From Paramacrobiotus metropolitanus (lineage: Eukaryota > Tardigrada > Eutardigrada > Parachela > Macrobiotidae), in the NCBI RefSeq assembly GCF_019649055.1, contig NW_026570257.1, forward strand, positions 434,001-498,000: 64,000 nucleotides of DNA. The letters are read 5' to 3'. Below are positions 49,761 to 60,390 of the stretch, piece by piece. Made by a program: the position numbers and the translations under genes. The notes beneath the pieces are model-generated. The model searched no databases, was not told where the DNA came from, and saw nothing but the letters and a program-made list of their open reading frames with translations. Every line of letters begins with the position of its first letter. Position 1 is the stretch's first letter.

Positions 49761-52700
49761 TCAATTAAATCGCGGTTTCTTCTTCTTCTCCTTTTGGAGC
49801 TTCTGAAGAAATGCTTGATCTTCTGGCTCGATCGGCTCATCCAGGGCGTTATCGACAACTTTATCTTCATCGATTTTATCGGCCGTGCCATCTGTCTGCG
49901 CAGCGTGCACAGGCAGGGCGGGGTCATCGGCCTTCGATTTAAACAGCGGATTTCGCAATTTAATTTTTAATTTACCACTCGATTTTATTTTCGGCACTTT
50001 ATCATCGTTAAGTAAATCGTCGTCAGAAACATACGGTTTTAATCGGGAAACCGTCACCTTTATCTTTTCCTTACCGCCCTGTTTCTGAATTATCGCTGCA
50101 CCATCGTATGGGAAATCGATAATTTCGTACGGACCGTCGTAACGATCGCGTAAGCTTTTCGATTCGCCTTTCTTCTTCGGGATACTCAGCCAGACGGCAT
50201 CACCGATAATAAATTCACTTTGCGTACGCTTTTTATCGAATCGATTCGCGGTTTTATCGTGCTCTTGCTGAATATAAATTTTAGCTAATTCATGCGCTTC
50301 ATTTAAGTTCGATCGAAGAGCATCCATGTACTCCTTAATCGTACCGTGCTCGACGGGAACGTTCGTTTTCGTTACGGTGTCGGCGGGGATAACCTGTTCC
50401 CGGCCGTACAGCATATAGAACGGGGAAAATCGCGTCGTCGCCTGTACAACACGATTTTTTGCTGATACGATCAGCGGTAGGACTAAATCCCAATCGGTCT
50501 TATTTTTATCTTTAACATAAATCGATAATGAATCGGCAATCGTCTGCATTTGCCTCTCGACCAGGCCGCGCCCGATCGGGTGGTATGCAGATCCAAAATG
50601 GTGCGATATTTTTAGTTCTCGAAGTAACGACTGCATTAGGCGTCCCATGAAATTTGTACCTTGATCGGTATTAATTTCATGAGGCGCGCCATACGGCAAA
50701 ATTACATCGTAAAGCAGGAAGTTCGCGACCTCCCGTGCAGACTGCGTTTTTATCGGTTTAGAGATAACGAATTTCGTCAACTCATCGACAACGACTGCAA
50801 TGTGGTCATTACCACGTTCGGTTTTTGGAAGCGGTCCTTTGATGTCCAGCTGGACGCGAAAGAACGGCTCACCGACTTTAACGTCTTGCAGTTTGCCAGG
50901 CGGCGCGCGACGGGGCGCCTTCCGGGCGTGGCAACCGCGACACTTTCTCACATAAACGTCAATATCGGTCGTCATATTATGCCAATAATATCGTAAAGAA
51001 ATCGCATCGTAAGTTTTCTTTAAACCGAGATGTCCACTGGCTGGACTATCGTGCATCCCTTTCAAGATATCGAGTCGCCAGTGTTTCGGCACTACAAATC
51101 GTCGGTTAATTCGATCGTTAGCTGTGGATAATCGATACAGTACACCCTGGTACATTTCGAACTCCGAATGTTGCTTTTTTACAAGCATACTTTCAGCACG
51201 ACTTTCGATATCATGGATAATTTTCTCAAGACTGGGATCGCGTAATTGTTCATTACGAAGGAACGTATACGAGGACTCTTCCGGTCGCATCTCGTCAGCG
51301 GGATCGCTCAACGACATTACTCGTACCGTTCGACTACTGAATTTATCGTCCTTTAATTCATCCCATTCATCGACTTCCTCTGGGGGACCGACAGGGTTGC
51401 GACTCAACGCATCAGCGTTGTCGCACTGTTTTCCCGGTCGATATTTTATCGTCATATCGTGGCTACCCAATAAGAGTGCCCAACGAGTTAATCTACCATT
51501 CGTTCCTTGTTTATTCGATGCAGATCGTATTAAATTCGTTAATGCCTGGTGGTCAGTTCTTACTGTAAACGGCATGTGATCGATATAATGTCGAAATTTC
51601 GTAACTGCAAAAACGACCGCCAAGCATTCGAGCTGAGTAATCGGATACTTCTGCTCTGCTGGCGTTAATAAACGACTTGCGTAAGCGATCGGGTGGTCGT
51701 CTTGATGAAGAACGGCACCCACACCAATCGTACTAGCATCACACTCAATTACTGTCGGTTTCGTCGGATCGAACTTTACCAGACAGGGCGCATTCGTCAG
51801 CGCCTGCTTCAACGATTCAAATTCCGCATCGTGGACCGAAGTCCAATCCTTAACGACATCCTTTTTATTTTTAAATAAATCGTACAAGTTTCGAGTAATT
51901 TTCGCGTAATCTTTCACGAATTTTTGATAGTAATTGTCTAAGCCAAGAAATGATCGCAATTTAGTTTCGGTCGTCGGCTTAGGGAATTCTCGAATCGCGG
52001 AAATTTTATCCTCATCGGTTCGAATGCCACTTTCCGATATTACATGACCGAGAAAATGTAACTCGGTCTTAGCGATGTGACACTTCGACGGTTTAAGCGT
52101 TAAACCGGCTGCACGCAATCGCTCGAATAATCGACGTATTTTTATGAGTAATTCCGCTATCGTTTTAGCAGCGCAAATCAAATCGTCGAGGTAACCAAAA
52201 ATTCCTTCATCGCGTAACGGACCGAGAATTTTATCGATCATCGCCTGAAACGTTGCAGGCCCGTTACAAACACCAAACGGCATACGAAGGAATTCGTAGA
52301 GGCCGTCCTGCGTTATAAACGCAGTTTTCGCAATCGACTCTTCGTCCATCGGGATTTGCCAGAATCCCGCGGAGCAATCGAAACCACAGAAGTATTTATT
52401 ACCGGTTACCGCATCGAGTAAAGCATCGGGATTTGGAAGGGGATAACTGTTCTTTTTTGTAACGTTATTCAAAGCGATATAGTTAATACAAAATCGAGTA
52501 CCGATCGTCCCGTCTGGGTTCTTTTTCACCGCGAGAACCACGGGAAAACACCAGTCGGAAAACGATGGACGTATCACGCCTTGCTCAAGCATTTCCTTGA
52601 CGTGCTCTTGGATGAAAGCACGGCCTTTCCAACTTGTTCGATGAGGTCTCGATTTAATCGGTTTTGCATCGCCAGTATCGATTGTATGTTTATAACACGT

Positions 52701-55133
52701 AACGTTTCCATACGGTCGTTTCGACGTAGGAAATAAATCGGCAAATTCGACAAACAGTTCTTGAAACTGTTTCTTTTCAGCATCGGTTAAATCGGGATTT
52801 ATATGCATCTCATTAATCGATTTTAAAACCTCGCTATGCTCTTCCAGCGTACGCGGCTTCACGTCTGCTGTAGCAATTACGGGGTCATCGTCCTCTTCGT
52901 ATGTTTCGATTATGCCAACCCAGGCACCTTTCTGTACTTTACGACGAGAAGTCGAATAATTCGATACCAGCACTTCGAATTTACCATCGTTCGGTTTCAC
53001 GAGCCCACATTCCGGCACCATTTTGCCGGAGGAGTACAGGCTGGGGTTACCGATGAAAATATGCAACGGTGTGTCCAACTCAGCATTCCGCCTCGTTGAA
53101 ACTGACACCCACGTCGCACCTGGATCGACTATGAAGTCATCGACTGCGTAAACTTTCACCATTTTTCGTTTCGGGCAAGGATTAGCGATCTCACACACTT
53201 CGAACGCATCCTCGAATTCCCATTTATCGTTATTCGATTCAATTACAGGTATCGATTTCTGTGAATTTTCAACTTTATCGACTGGCGTATTATTCCAAGC
53301 AGCAACGATTTCTTTCGGAGTTTTATCGATCAACATTTTATCGTATTTATCCGCTTCTGCTGCATATTTAGCTGCGGTTTCCTTCATCGATTGGGCGATT
53401 TTTAAAAGAGCCGACAAAGATGTTGGCGCAGCGATTAAATTCTTATTCGAATATCCTGGATACGTATCGTGGATATTATGTCCTCTGCTTTTAAAAACAC
53501 CATCGCTTTCTCGATAATTAATCTTAACAATATCATCAATCTTCGAAATTTTATCGTTTTCCACCATGAGAATTTTATCGGGTTTCGATTGAGGATCGCT
53601 CGCTGGGGGCTTCTTGCTCTTTTTCATGCATGAATGCACGACAGGAGGACCAGAAGACGCGAGGGGAGTATCAATGCTTTGGATGTCCGGTGTAGCCACC
53701 GCAGGGCTGCTTACCGGTACAACCGTGACGATTTTAGTAAATTCTGGTAACTCGTCTTCAAATCGTATTCGTTTTGGCGTTTTAGGCTTAATTTTATCGT
53801 GAGTTATCGATAGAAGGTCCTTAATTGGAACGTCCTCGAGTAACAATTCGAGCGCGATCTTTCCGTCTTCAATAAATCGATTATGAATCATATCGACGGG
53901 GACATAAAGTCCACCCGGGGGCTGAGTTTTGTCGTCGAGAAATTTTTGTCGTAACTGATCCTGGAATTCATTCCAGTATTCGATTTCATGTTCGATATCG
54001 GTTTCGAGTGCCCAAAGTTCTACTTTGGCTGCCACGATGGCTCGATCATCTTCATTCTTACGCGCCTCTTCAAGTCGTTCTTGATAGTCAACGAGAAACC
54101 AATAATTATCTTGGACTGATCGCTGTATATCATCGATAAATACTCGATATTCTTCATATAAATTTCCCCAGGCGTTAATTTTAAATTTATCGTTGGCATT
54201 ATCGGCGAAATTTTTCCGTGCCACGGGCGTGGGGAAACATTTCGCATTATCGCGATTACACGGAGGCATAAGTGCTTCCGTCTGAATCGATTTATTGGCC
54301 CTTTCGGGTATCGCATTAACCTTTACAGGTATCGTTTCCTTTACAGGCATCAGTCCCTTTTCGGGTATTGTTCCTTTTTCAGGCATCGCTCCCTTCGCGG
54401 GTATTATTCCTTTTTCAGGTATCGCTCCCTTTTCGGGCATTGTTTCCCTTGCGGGCATCGTTTCCTTTGCAGGTATTGTGGTTGTAGTTTTTCTCCGTGC
54501 CACGGGCGCGGGGAAAACTGGAACCGGTATCGTGGCATCGATCGCAGTCGACGCAACATGTACAATGCTCGGACAATTTGAGTTCGATACGGTTTCCGGC
54601 GGAGGTTTACAGTCTCGCGCCAGTTTCATTTTTAATATCGAACTCTCACGAACAATATACTGAAATCGGACCAAGAAATCTTGGCCTAACAGTACTTGTA
54701 CTGAATCGTTTATCGGTTTGACGTATAAAGAATGGGGTATCGTTCGATCTTTTATCGTAATCATTACGGCGCAGTAGTCGGTAACTGGAAAGCTACGAGC
54801 ACCACCAACGCCACGAATATCCAGCGGTTTCGATCATGGGAATCGGGGGATTCGATTCACACGTCAGAATTCATCGGAAACAAGCGATGTTTCCGCCCCT
54901 GAGTCGATTAATGCGTTAACCTCAGCTCCATCGACACTGACGACATGCATCAGTGCACGAGTTCGCTTCGGTTCGCATGAATTAGGTTTCAGCTGGGAAA
55001 TCATACAGGTATCGTTATCGTTATTCACATCGGTAATCGCATCGGTAATCGTAAATCCATTAATCGATATATCCGGCGGTTTGGGAGGTACTGGGACAGC
55101 AAAGCCGGTGTTTACTGCCCGTTCACGTTTCCC
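49761..55133 (-). CDS. pol: Element 3 Pol (PR-RT-RH-IN), protease interrupted by two TGA
   Basis: Uninterrupted from ATG 54764 to TGA 49761 (1667 aa). The same frame extends upstream to the frameshift site at 55133 but contains TGA at 54866-54864 and 54836-54834. The protease active site LIDSGAETSLVS precedes the first TGA and its VLLGQDFL block follows the ATG. After protease comes a tandem 8-residue repeat (PEKGTIPE-like, 54290-54480), a charged linker and a beta-rich pre-RT domain. RT has YLDD at residues 858-861 from ATG 54764; RNase H has CDAST with D1009; integrase has an HHCC motif and D1307, D1367, E1403 (35-residue spacing). RT, RH and IN look active; this copy's protease would need bypass of two stops. 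Confidence 0.9.
54290..54480 (-). repeat. 24-bp repeats coding an 8-residue repeat in element 3 Pol
   Basis: About nine imperfect units, each encoding P-[EAV]-K/R-[GE]-x-[IM], between protease and the pre-RT linker. In-frame expansion; probably a flexible spacer. Confidence 0.7.
55073..55133 (-). promoter_or_regulatory. -1 ribosomal frameshift site with potential pseudoknot
   Basis: The heptamer G GGA AAC (55133-55127) has its codons in the Gag frame and lies just before the Gag stop TAA (55114-55112). A shift of -1 enters the pol frame. A 6-nt spacer leads to stem 1, GGGCAG (55120-55115) pairing with CUG(U)CCC (55099-55093, one bulge). Loop bases CCGGC (55108-55104) can pair with GCCGG (55077-55073) as stem 2, giving an H-type pseudoknot. 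Heptamer, spacing and structure all fit the retroviral model. Confidence 0.75.
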
Positions 55134-56383
55134 TGGCCGCCGCCAAAGCCGCCCTTGGTACCACCGGCAGAACCGCCGGGGCTCCGAGCGCCTTGGCCGC
55201 CACCACCAGAACCACCACCGTTCTGGCCGAACTGCGGTGCCTTATCGTTTGTCCACGAGTTTAATCGACGTCGATTTCCGTTATTTTGTCCCTGATAGTT
55301 ATCGTTTCGGCTTTGGGAATTTTCCCGGTTTCGGCGAAAGTCACTAGCATAACGGCGGCTGCCGTCAGCGTAGTGATACGCACAATAGATCGGATTCTGA
55401 TCGCGCGGCACGTCTCGAAATTTACATTCATCGATCGTATGGTTATGGACATCGCAGTTAGTACACAGCTTATTGGAATCGCTGTTACCAGAACCAGAGT
55501 TCTGACGACTAGCGAAGCCATCGCGACCACCAAATCCACCTTCATTGTTACTGAAACCGCCTCGATTGTTTCCACCGCTACGGCCGAAGCCGCCGCGATT
55601 TCCACCGAAATTACCACCGCGACCACGAGGGGCGCCACGGCCAGGTGACCGTGACCGGCCACCAAAGCCGCCGCCATCATTCGATCTGCCTTTCTGGCTA
55701 CCACCGACATCCGATCGTGCTTCGTCAGCATCGACCGCATGCACTGCAGCTGTATCGTTCTTCGATCTCTCGTGAGTCTTCCGTGACTTATTATCGATAG
55801 GAACTTGGAAGCCGTCTGGATCGCTAGACACCAGATAACAAATATACTGGCGAAGCTGATCGATTGTTTCTGGCTGTTTCGTCATCACTTTATCGTACAC
55901 TTTCTGATCGGTTTTCAATCCACGCATAACGAACGATACGAAATGTTCCGGATCGCCCTGGAAGTTCGCTCGATCACGTAGTATTTCCATCGTCTGGAGA
56001 TACTGCTCGAGGGATTCTTGCCCAGGACGATATGATCGATTTGTCAGTTCCGTCAACGCGTTAACTGACTTCTTACTATTTCCAAATCGTTCAACCATCT
56101 TCGATAGAAACCCTTCGCTTGTAGTGGGTGCCGACGGCGAGGTCAACAACCCATCGAACCAGGTCAAAGCGTCATCCTTGACAGCGTTAGCCAGGTTGGC
56201 GAGTTTCTCCGACTCATCCCAACCGTTTGCTGTTGCTGCCAATCGAAATCGAAGGACGAAACTTTCGACGTTGTCTTTCGATCCACCAAACTTCGTTGGA
56301 TTAACCGTATTACCCTTAAAGATCTTAGCCGAATCGGCCTTGACCTCGGGCACCGGTTTCACGATTTCTTTTACGATTGTCAC
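55112..56383 (-). CDS. gag: Element 3 Gag (capsid and CCHC nucleocapsid, about 423 aa)
   Basis: Capsid core near the N-terminus (FGGSKDNVESFVLRFRLAAT, then DALTWFDGLL and the YRPGQESLEQYLQ region), as in Ty3 Gag. A Gly/Arg/Asn-rich stretch, a CX2CX4HX4C knuckle (CTNCDVHNHTIDEC) and a Gly-rich tail follow. No ATG exists between an upstream in-frame TAG and the capsid; the first near-cognate is GTG at 56383, overlapping the stop of the preceding frame (GTGA). Gag is therefore probably entered from the upstream coiled-coil frame by a -1 shift within about 50 nt, or by a non-AUG start. Joined to Pol by the frameshift signal at 55127-55133. Confidence 0.85.
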   Translation of the reverse strand: MTIVKEIVKPVPEVKADSAKIFKGNTVNPTKFGGSKDNVESFVLRFRLAATANGWDESEKLANLANAVKDDALTWFDGLLTSPSAPTTSEGFLSKMVERFGNSKKSVNALTELTNRSYRPGQESLEQYLQTMEILRDRANFQGDPEHFVSFVMRGLKTDQKVYDKVMTKQPETIDQLRQYICYLVSSDPDGFQVPIDNKSRKTHERSKNDTAAVHAVDADEARSDVGGSQKGRSNDGGGFGGRSRSPGRGAPRGRGGNFGGNRGGFGRSGGNNRGGFSNNEGGFGGRDGFASRQNSGSGNSDSNKLCTNCDVHNHTIDECKFRDVPRDQNPIYCAYHYADGSRRYASDFRRNRENSQSRNDNYQGQNNGNRRRLNSWTNDKAPQFGQNGGGSGGGGQGARSPGGSAGGTKGGFGGGQGNVNGQ

Positions 56384-56796
56384 TTCCTTTTCGAGTTCGG
56401 CGGGGAACGGGCAACTGTTCTCGACCTACCGCTCGCTACTTTATCGATAACTGTTTCCTTATTCGACTGTCGACGGCGATATTCGCCACTTCCGGCTGCT
56501 TCGCCGGTACGTTTTTCAACGGCCGGCGAACAACCGCGACTAATTCCGCTACCACATCGTTCGGTTCGCGACGGCTGTCCCCGATGACCGGCAGGCTGTG
56601 CCGGACTAACAGGGCGCGATCGCAACTGATTCTCCAAATCCTCACACATCGTTTGCAAGGCATCGTAATCTGCAGCTAACCGATCGAATCTATCCTGAGT
56701 TTCATTACGCTCACGACGGTATCGATCTCGATCTTCCATAATCTGCTGCATTTCGGCGTCCTGCTGCATCTTGGCGTGACCGACCAAGAGCAGCTT
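56380..56796 (-). CDS. Element 3 coiled-coil continuation before Gag
   Basis: In frame with the 406-codon ORF after its TGA (56799-56797): three codons later the heptad pattern resumes (QQIMEDRDRYRRERNETQDR) and goes on for about 60 residues before an Arg/Ser/Pro-rich end. Its TGA (56382-56380) overlaps the Gag frame. The coil runs across the stop, so the stop either is read through or is a lesion in a longer protein. Confidence 0.6.
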   Translation of the reverse strand, partial: KLLLVGHAKMQQDAEMQQIMEDRDRYRRERNETQDRFDRLAADYDALQTMCEDLENQLRSRPVSPAQPAGHRGQPSRTERCGSGISRGCSPAVEKRTGEAAGSGEYRRRQSNKETVIDKVASGRSRTVARSPPNSKRK

Positions 56797-58017
56797 TCAC
56801 CCATACTTCTTCACCTTTGCTTCCAATTTTGTCTTCTCATCGACCAGTTCTCGTTGACTGATCACGACTCTATCCTGAAACTTCTGCCTTTCAGCAAGTA
56901 ATCGAGCAATCGTTCCTTCGTGATCGGTAATCGTATCATCGCGTAACTTCAGAGCAGCTCTAAACGTGGAAATCTCTGCTTGCAGAGTTTTCAGACGCTC
57001 TAGAGCCTCGACCAAAATCGATTCATCACCACCATCGGTTTTATCGGCATTTGCACGAATGACTTTTTTTAATTCAGCGATTTCCTGGTGAGCCAACGTT
57101 AGCTCGTCCTGTAATTTACCAGCGACTTCGCCCGCTAAACGCAGGTTCTGTGCGTACTCGGTACCAGTCATTGCAGATTTATCGATCGAGAATTTTCCTA
57201 TTTTCTCGTAGTTTTCAGGCTCGATAGCCGACCGAAAACTCGTTTTGCTTTCGTTCGACGATGGCGATTTTTCTTTTCCGAGCTTAGCAGGTATTTCGCC
57301 CATCGTCGGAAGCGGGCTGCGTCGTACAACCGTGCTTCTTTTGAAAGGCGTTCGCAAATCGACCGCAGTGGTGTTGTGGAGAGTGAGTTCGCCCTCACTG
57401 TCCACTACACCAAGCGCATACGGATCGCTATAGTCTTCATTTCCCATCAGAATCGAATCGATAGACATTTCACTTGATCGCGAATCGTTCCGGTTTCCAT
57501 CAGCTACTGATGAATTATCGTTCCTCTCGTTATCGACCATATCAGCGATTCTTGACGTTGACGCCGGGCGGTCACCGTCAATCGCTTCTAGAATTACTGC
57601 CGATTTTTCAGGGAGCGAGCTGGGCTCAGTGGTTTCCCGTGCAGGGACTTCCGACTGAACCTGTCGATGCTTCGTCCCATATCGAGTGTTTACCGCATGA
57701 GTTACTGGAGGAGGGGGAACTACTACCTTCGCTTTCGTCCCTTTTTTAACTGCTGGCTTCGGTTTAACTGTCTGCGTATTCATCGATTCATTATCCTGAT
57801 TTATCGCGTTATTCGATTTACTACGAGGAGAGAGGTTCTGTGCTATATTTTGCACCGTATCTACAATCGACGAAATGAATCCTTTTCTCTGCTGTCCTGT
57901 TGGCGATCTGATCATTCTCGAATCGATATTATTAAAAGCAACCTCAAAATCAATCGCATAACTCAGTCGATAATAATTCGAATTAAATTCACGATTAATT
58001 TTCAAATAATTTCTCAC
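56797..58017 (-). CDS. Element 3 pre-Gag coiled-coil ORF (406 aa)
   Basis: ATG 58017. A basic N-terminus and a Ser/Asn/Asp-rich middle (to about 270) are followed by a long heptad region (about 295-400, for example VAGKLQDELTLAHQEIAELK) that continues past the TGA. This is the same position and architecture as the coiled-coil ORF of element 2, though the sequences are not obviously similar. Possibly a particle-assembly or RNP factor. Confidence 0.65.
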   Translation of the reverse strand: MRNYLKINREFNSNYYRLSYAIDFEVAFNNIDSRMIRSPTGQQRKGFISSIVDTVQNIAQNLSPRSKSNNAINQDNESMNTQTVKPKPAVKKGTKAKVVVPPPPVTHAVNTRYGTKHRQVQSEVPARETTEPSSLPEKSAVILEAIDGDRPASTSRIADMVDNERNDNSSVADGNRNDSRSSEMSIDSILMGNEDYSDPYALGVVDSEGELTLHNTTAVDLRTPFKRSTVVRRSPLPTMGEIPAKLGKEKSPSSNESKTSFRSAIEPENYEKIGKFSIDKSAMTGTEYAQNLRLAGEVAGKLQDELTLAHQEIAELKKVIRANADKTDGGDESILVEALERLKTLQAEISTFRAALKLRDDTITDHEGTIARLLAERQKFQDRVVISQRELVDEKTKLEAKVKKYG

Positions 58018-58794
58018 AACTTCACTGCATCTCGTTCACACACTCGACATCGTTTTAATCATCACACGTAATTAGTCGCTCAACTAATCTCATTTTTCAA
58101 CGAAATTAATGATCGAGAATTTTTCAAAAAGGTCAAAATCACGATATCACTGAATCAACACAGAAAATCAAGAAATAAACGCACGAACGTCGAACAATCG
58201 CAACGGGGCAAAAGTTCAAACCAGGCATCGACACGATCAACGACATCCGAAATTTTCGATTTTTACAGTATTATTATCGTATCCGTTATCATCGATTTCC
58301 TCTTCCGATAAAGATCTATACTTGCTTTTGCAAGCAGAACTTACCAGAAAAGATCCAGGGGTCGTCAAAACGTGAAGAAACTCGTCCGTGCTTCACAAAT
58401 CCGTAGGTTCTTCAATATCCACCACGCGCTTCCTCAGGACTCAACCGTCGATCGCAGGGCTTGTTGGGCGTCCTCCGATCCACAGGAATTCAGGAAAATC
58501 GTTCGGGTGGGCTGGGTATGGGGGAATAGCGTCGCTGATCCGGAGACACAGCAACAAGTTGAATCGGGAAACTGGGATCGGCTGAATACGGCGGTGTCGG
58601 TGAATTTCTTCGCTCCAACACGCTGTCGTACAGGGATCCACTAGGAATTACCGTTTGCGCCTAATTGTCGACACCAACAGATTGAAAAACACAAAGTAAT
58701 CGTAACACTCGCTCTTCAGAAATAGAAAACTCGGCGCATCCGCTCAAACCACGCTTCTCCTTATAGATCGTAATATCAGTACAGGGTCGTTACA
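58018..58794 (-). other. Element 3 untranslated leader
   Basis: No ORF of note. Contains CTTGC-TTTT-GCAAG near 58322 and many ATCG words. Confidence 0.5.
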
Positions 58795-58812
58795 CGACTC
58801 GCATCTCCACCA
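58795..58812 (-). promoter_or_regulatory. Element 3 primer-binding site
   Basis: In coding orientation TGGTGGAGATGCGAGTCG directly abuts the 5' LTR with no spacer. TGG is the complement of the tRNA CCA end, and the complement of the whole looks like a tRNA 3' end. The tRNA species was not identified. Confidence 0.75.
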
Positions 58813-59119
58813 TGAAAGGATGGCTGATTTGAGCGACACGTTTGTACGTGAGCGAGAATCGGGATCGGAAATGCAACCAAATGAGATCGAATAAAATCGT
58901 ATTTTATTAGATCGTAAACCAAAACACCAATCATCAGTGAAAAGACAAGACAGAAAAACACCGAAGTGAAAATCTAGAGATCTTTCACTGAGGCCAAAAA
59001 CATCGTAATGAATCGGTGGAATCCGATGAATGGAGATCGCTGCACAAGAGCGGCTCGGCAGCTCCGAATCGGCGGTCCAATCCGAGACCGACATGAGCTC
59101 AGAGCCGAACGCTCTGGCA
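58813..59119 (-). repeat. Element 3 5' LTR (307 bp)
   Basis: Pair of 44624-44930, apparently identical. It lies 98 bp upstream of the start codon of LRR-like gene 1, in the opposite orientation, so its promoter would fire away from that gene. Confidence 0.95.
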
Positions 59120-59217
59120 GTACCGACGCTTTCGTGCGGATTCAATGCGGCTAAATTCATTGCATATACTTTGTTGACGTTGCAGTGAGTACATTACACG
59201 GTTGAATCGACTTCGAA

Positions 59218-60390
59218 ATGGAAAAATTGAGATGCGGCTTTATAATTTTGTGGTTTCTTTTCAACATGGACGGTAAGAAGACATGCAAGTTTGCAGCGGC
59301 GGAAACAGTTTTACGTTTTTATACGTAATACGCTCATCATCATATTTATTATACAATTTGATCAGGTCTTTTAATGAAATTGTCTTTACGAATAAAACTG
59401 TCTGATTTTATGAAAATCTTGCTAGGTGGGCTAGCTGACTCCAGCTTTAAGAATTCAACAGCATTAAGCGATGTAATTCCTCCAGCAGCAGCATATCCTT
59501 TTCGGACAGACTTAATTACAGTTGAAGAATGCAGTCTTTATGTGCAATATTCAGTGGAAAGATTCATATGTGCAGATAGGCAGGTTCTTGGTTATTTGTG
59601 CAACGTAACTGATAAAAATCCTCGCAAGGCTCAGATGCTCAACACATACCTGGATGTGTCCTGTATTTACCGGTCGCATGCACTGGTAGCTAATACCACT
59701 AAGCATGTGCGGCAAATCAGCCCGCATCGCGCTGTTCTGTTGAATTTGTTTGAGTGGGATGCAGAACAGGATCCAGTTACCGTGGATGTAGTGGAACCCA
59801 TTCGTAATCAAACCGTACACCTTGCTGTTCACGACTGTCGATCGCCGAATACGACCGCCAAAGTATACGCACTGGGTTTGCTGCCCAGTCTGTACAGTTT
59901 CGCGCTCGACGCCTGCCCCAACGTGACGATCCAAAAGACGCATTTCAGTGGAATGCCGCAACTACGGATAATCTGGTTTTATGTAACCACAATCAGCTCG
60001 CTGGAGCCGGGCACCTTCACAGATTTGATTCATCTGCGTAGCCTGACACTGGAGAAACATTATATCAAGGTGTTAATAAATCAAAACAATCCTAATCCGG
60101 CTTACATTAAATTTTCAACTGACGGAAATCTTCACTATTTGTACGATTTGCACTGCGGCTGCTCGTTCGCCTGGTTGCGCAGCTTCCTAAAGCAGAAACC
60201 GTACTTGATTGGAGAAAAGGACCCAGGTGAAGTATTCATAATCGGAAACTATATATCACCAGCTGTTGAAAGGAGTGGGAATAAGACGGATATCTTTAGC
60301 GTAGACTGTTCCAGAAACGTGACCTTGGACAATATTTGGGCAGGCAATGAATTCTCGTACAAAACAAATTGCTCTACTGAGACCTGTTAA
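59218..60390 (+). CDS. Secreted leucine-rich-repeat-like glycoprotein 1
   Basis: Exon 1 (59218-59272) encodes the signal peptide MEKLRCGFIILWFLFNMD and splits a Gly codon at a GTAAGA donor. Exon 2 most likely starts at 59426 (GCTAG acceptor, phase matched). An acceptor at 59365 is also phase matched and would add 20 residues, but gene 2 keeps only the 59426-type site. The mature protein has about 320 residues with many NxS/T sites, a short LRR-like block (LPSLYSFAL...MPQLRIIWF...IHLRSLTLE) and an LRRCT-like cysteine motif (LHCGCSFAWLRSFLKQKP). It has no membrane span, so probably extracellular. Element 3 separates it from its ancestral upstream DNA 98 bp before the ATG. ATTAAA near 60651 may be the poly(A) signal. 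Confidence 0.8.

Larger units (their letters stand above)
44624..59119 (-). mobile_element. Element 3: complete 14,496-bp Ty3/gypsy retrotransposon
   Basis: Bounded by 307-bp LTRs that appear identical and by GTAC duplications (44620-44623 and 59120-59123). Coding order on the minus strand: LTR, tRNA primer site, leader, coiled-coil ORF, Gag, Pol (PR-RT-RH-IN), a winged-helix-like ORF, a large post-pol ORF, LTR. The paralogous sequence at about 62130-62165 reads straight through the insertion point, an independent confirmation. ATCG/CGAT words dominate the element. Confidence 0.95.

Noticed and set aside
54834-54866. Selenocysteine at the protease TGA codons
   Set aside because: Two closely spaced TGA, no recognisable SECIS, and retropepsins have no selenocysteine precedent; nonsense or readthrough is simpler.
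21529-56799. Alternative genetic code with TGA as sense
   Set aside because: TGA also terminates intact ORFs here (element 2 ORF3a, element 3 pol, copy B last exon), and internal TAG stops occur as well (2285-2287, 45731-45729).
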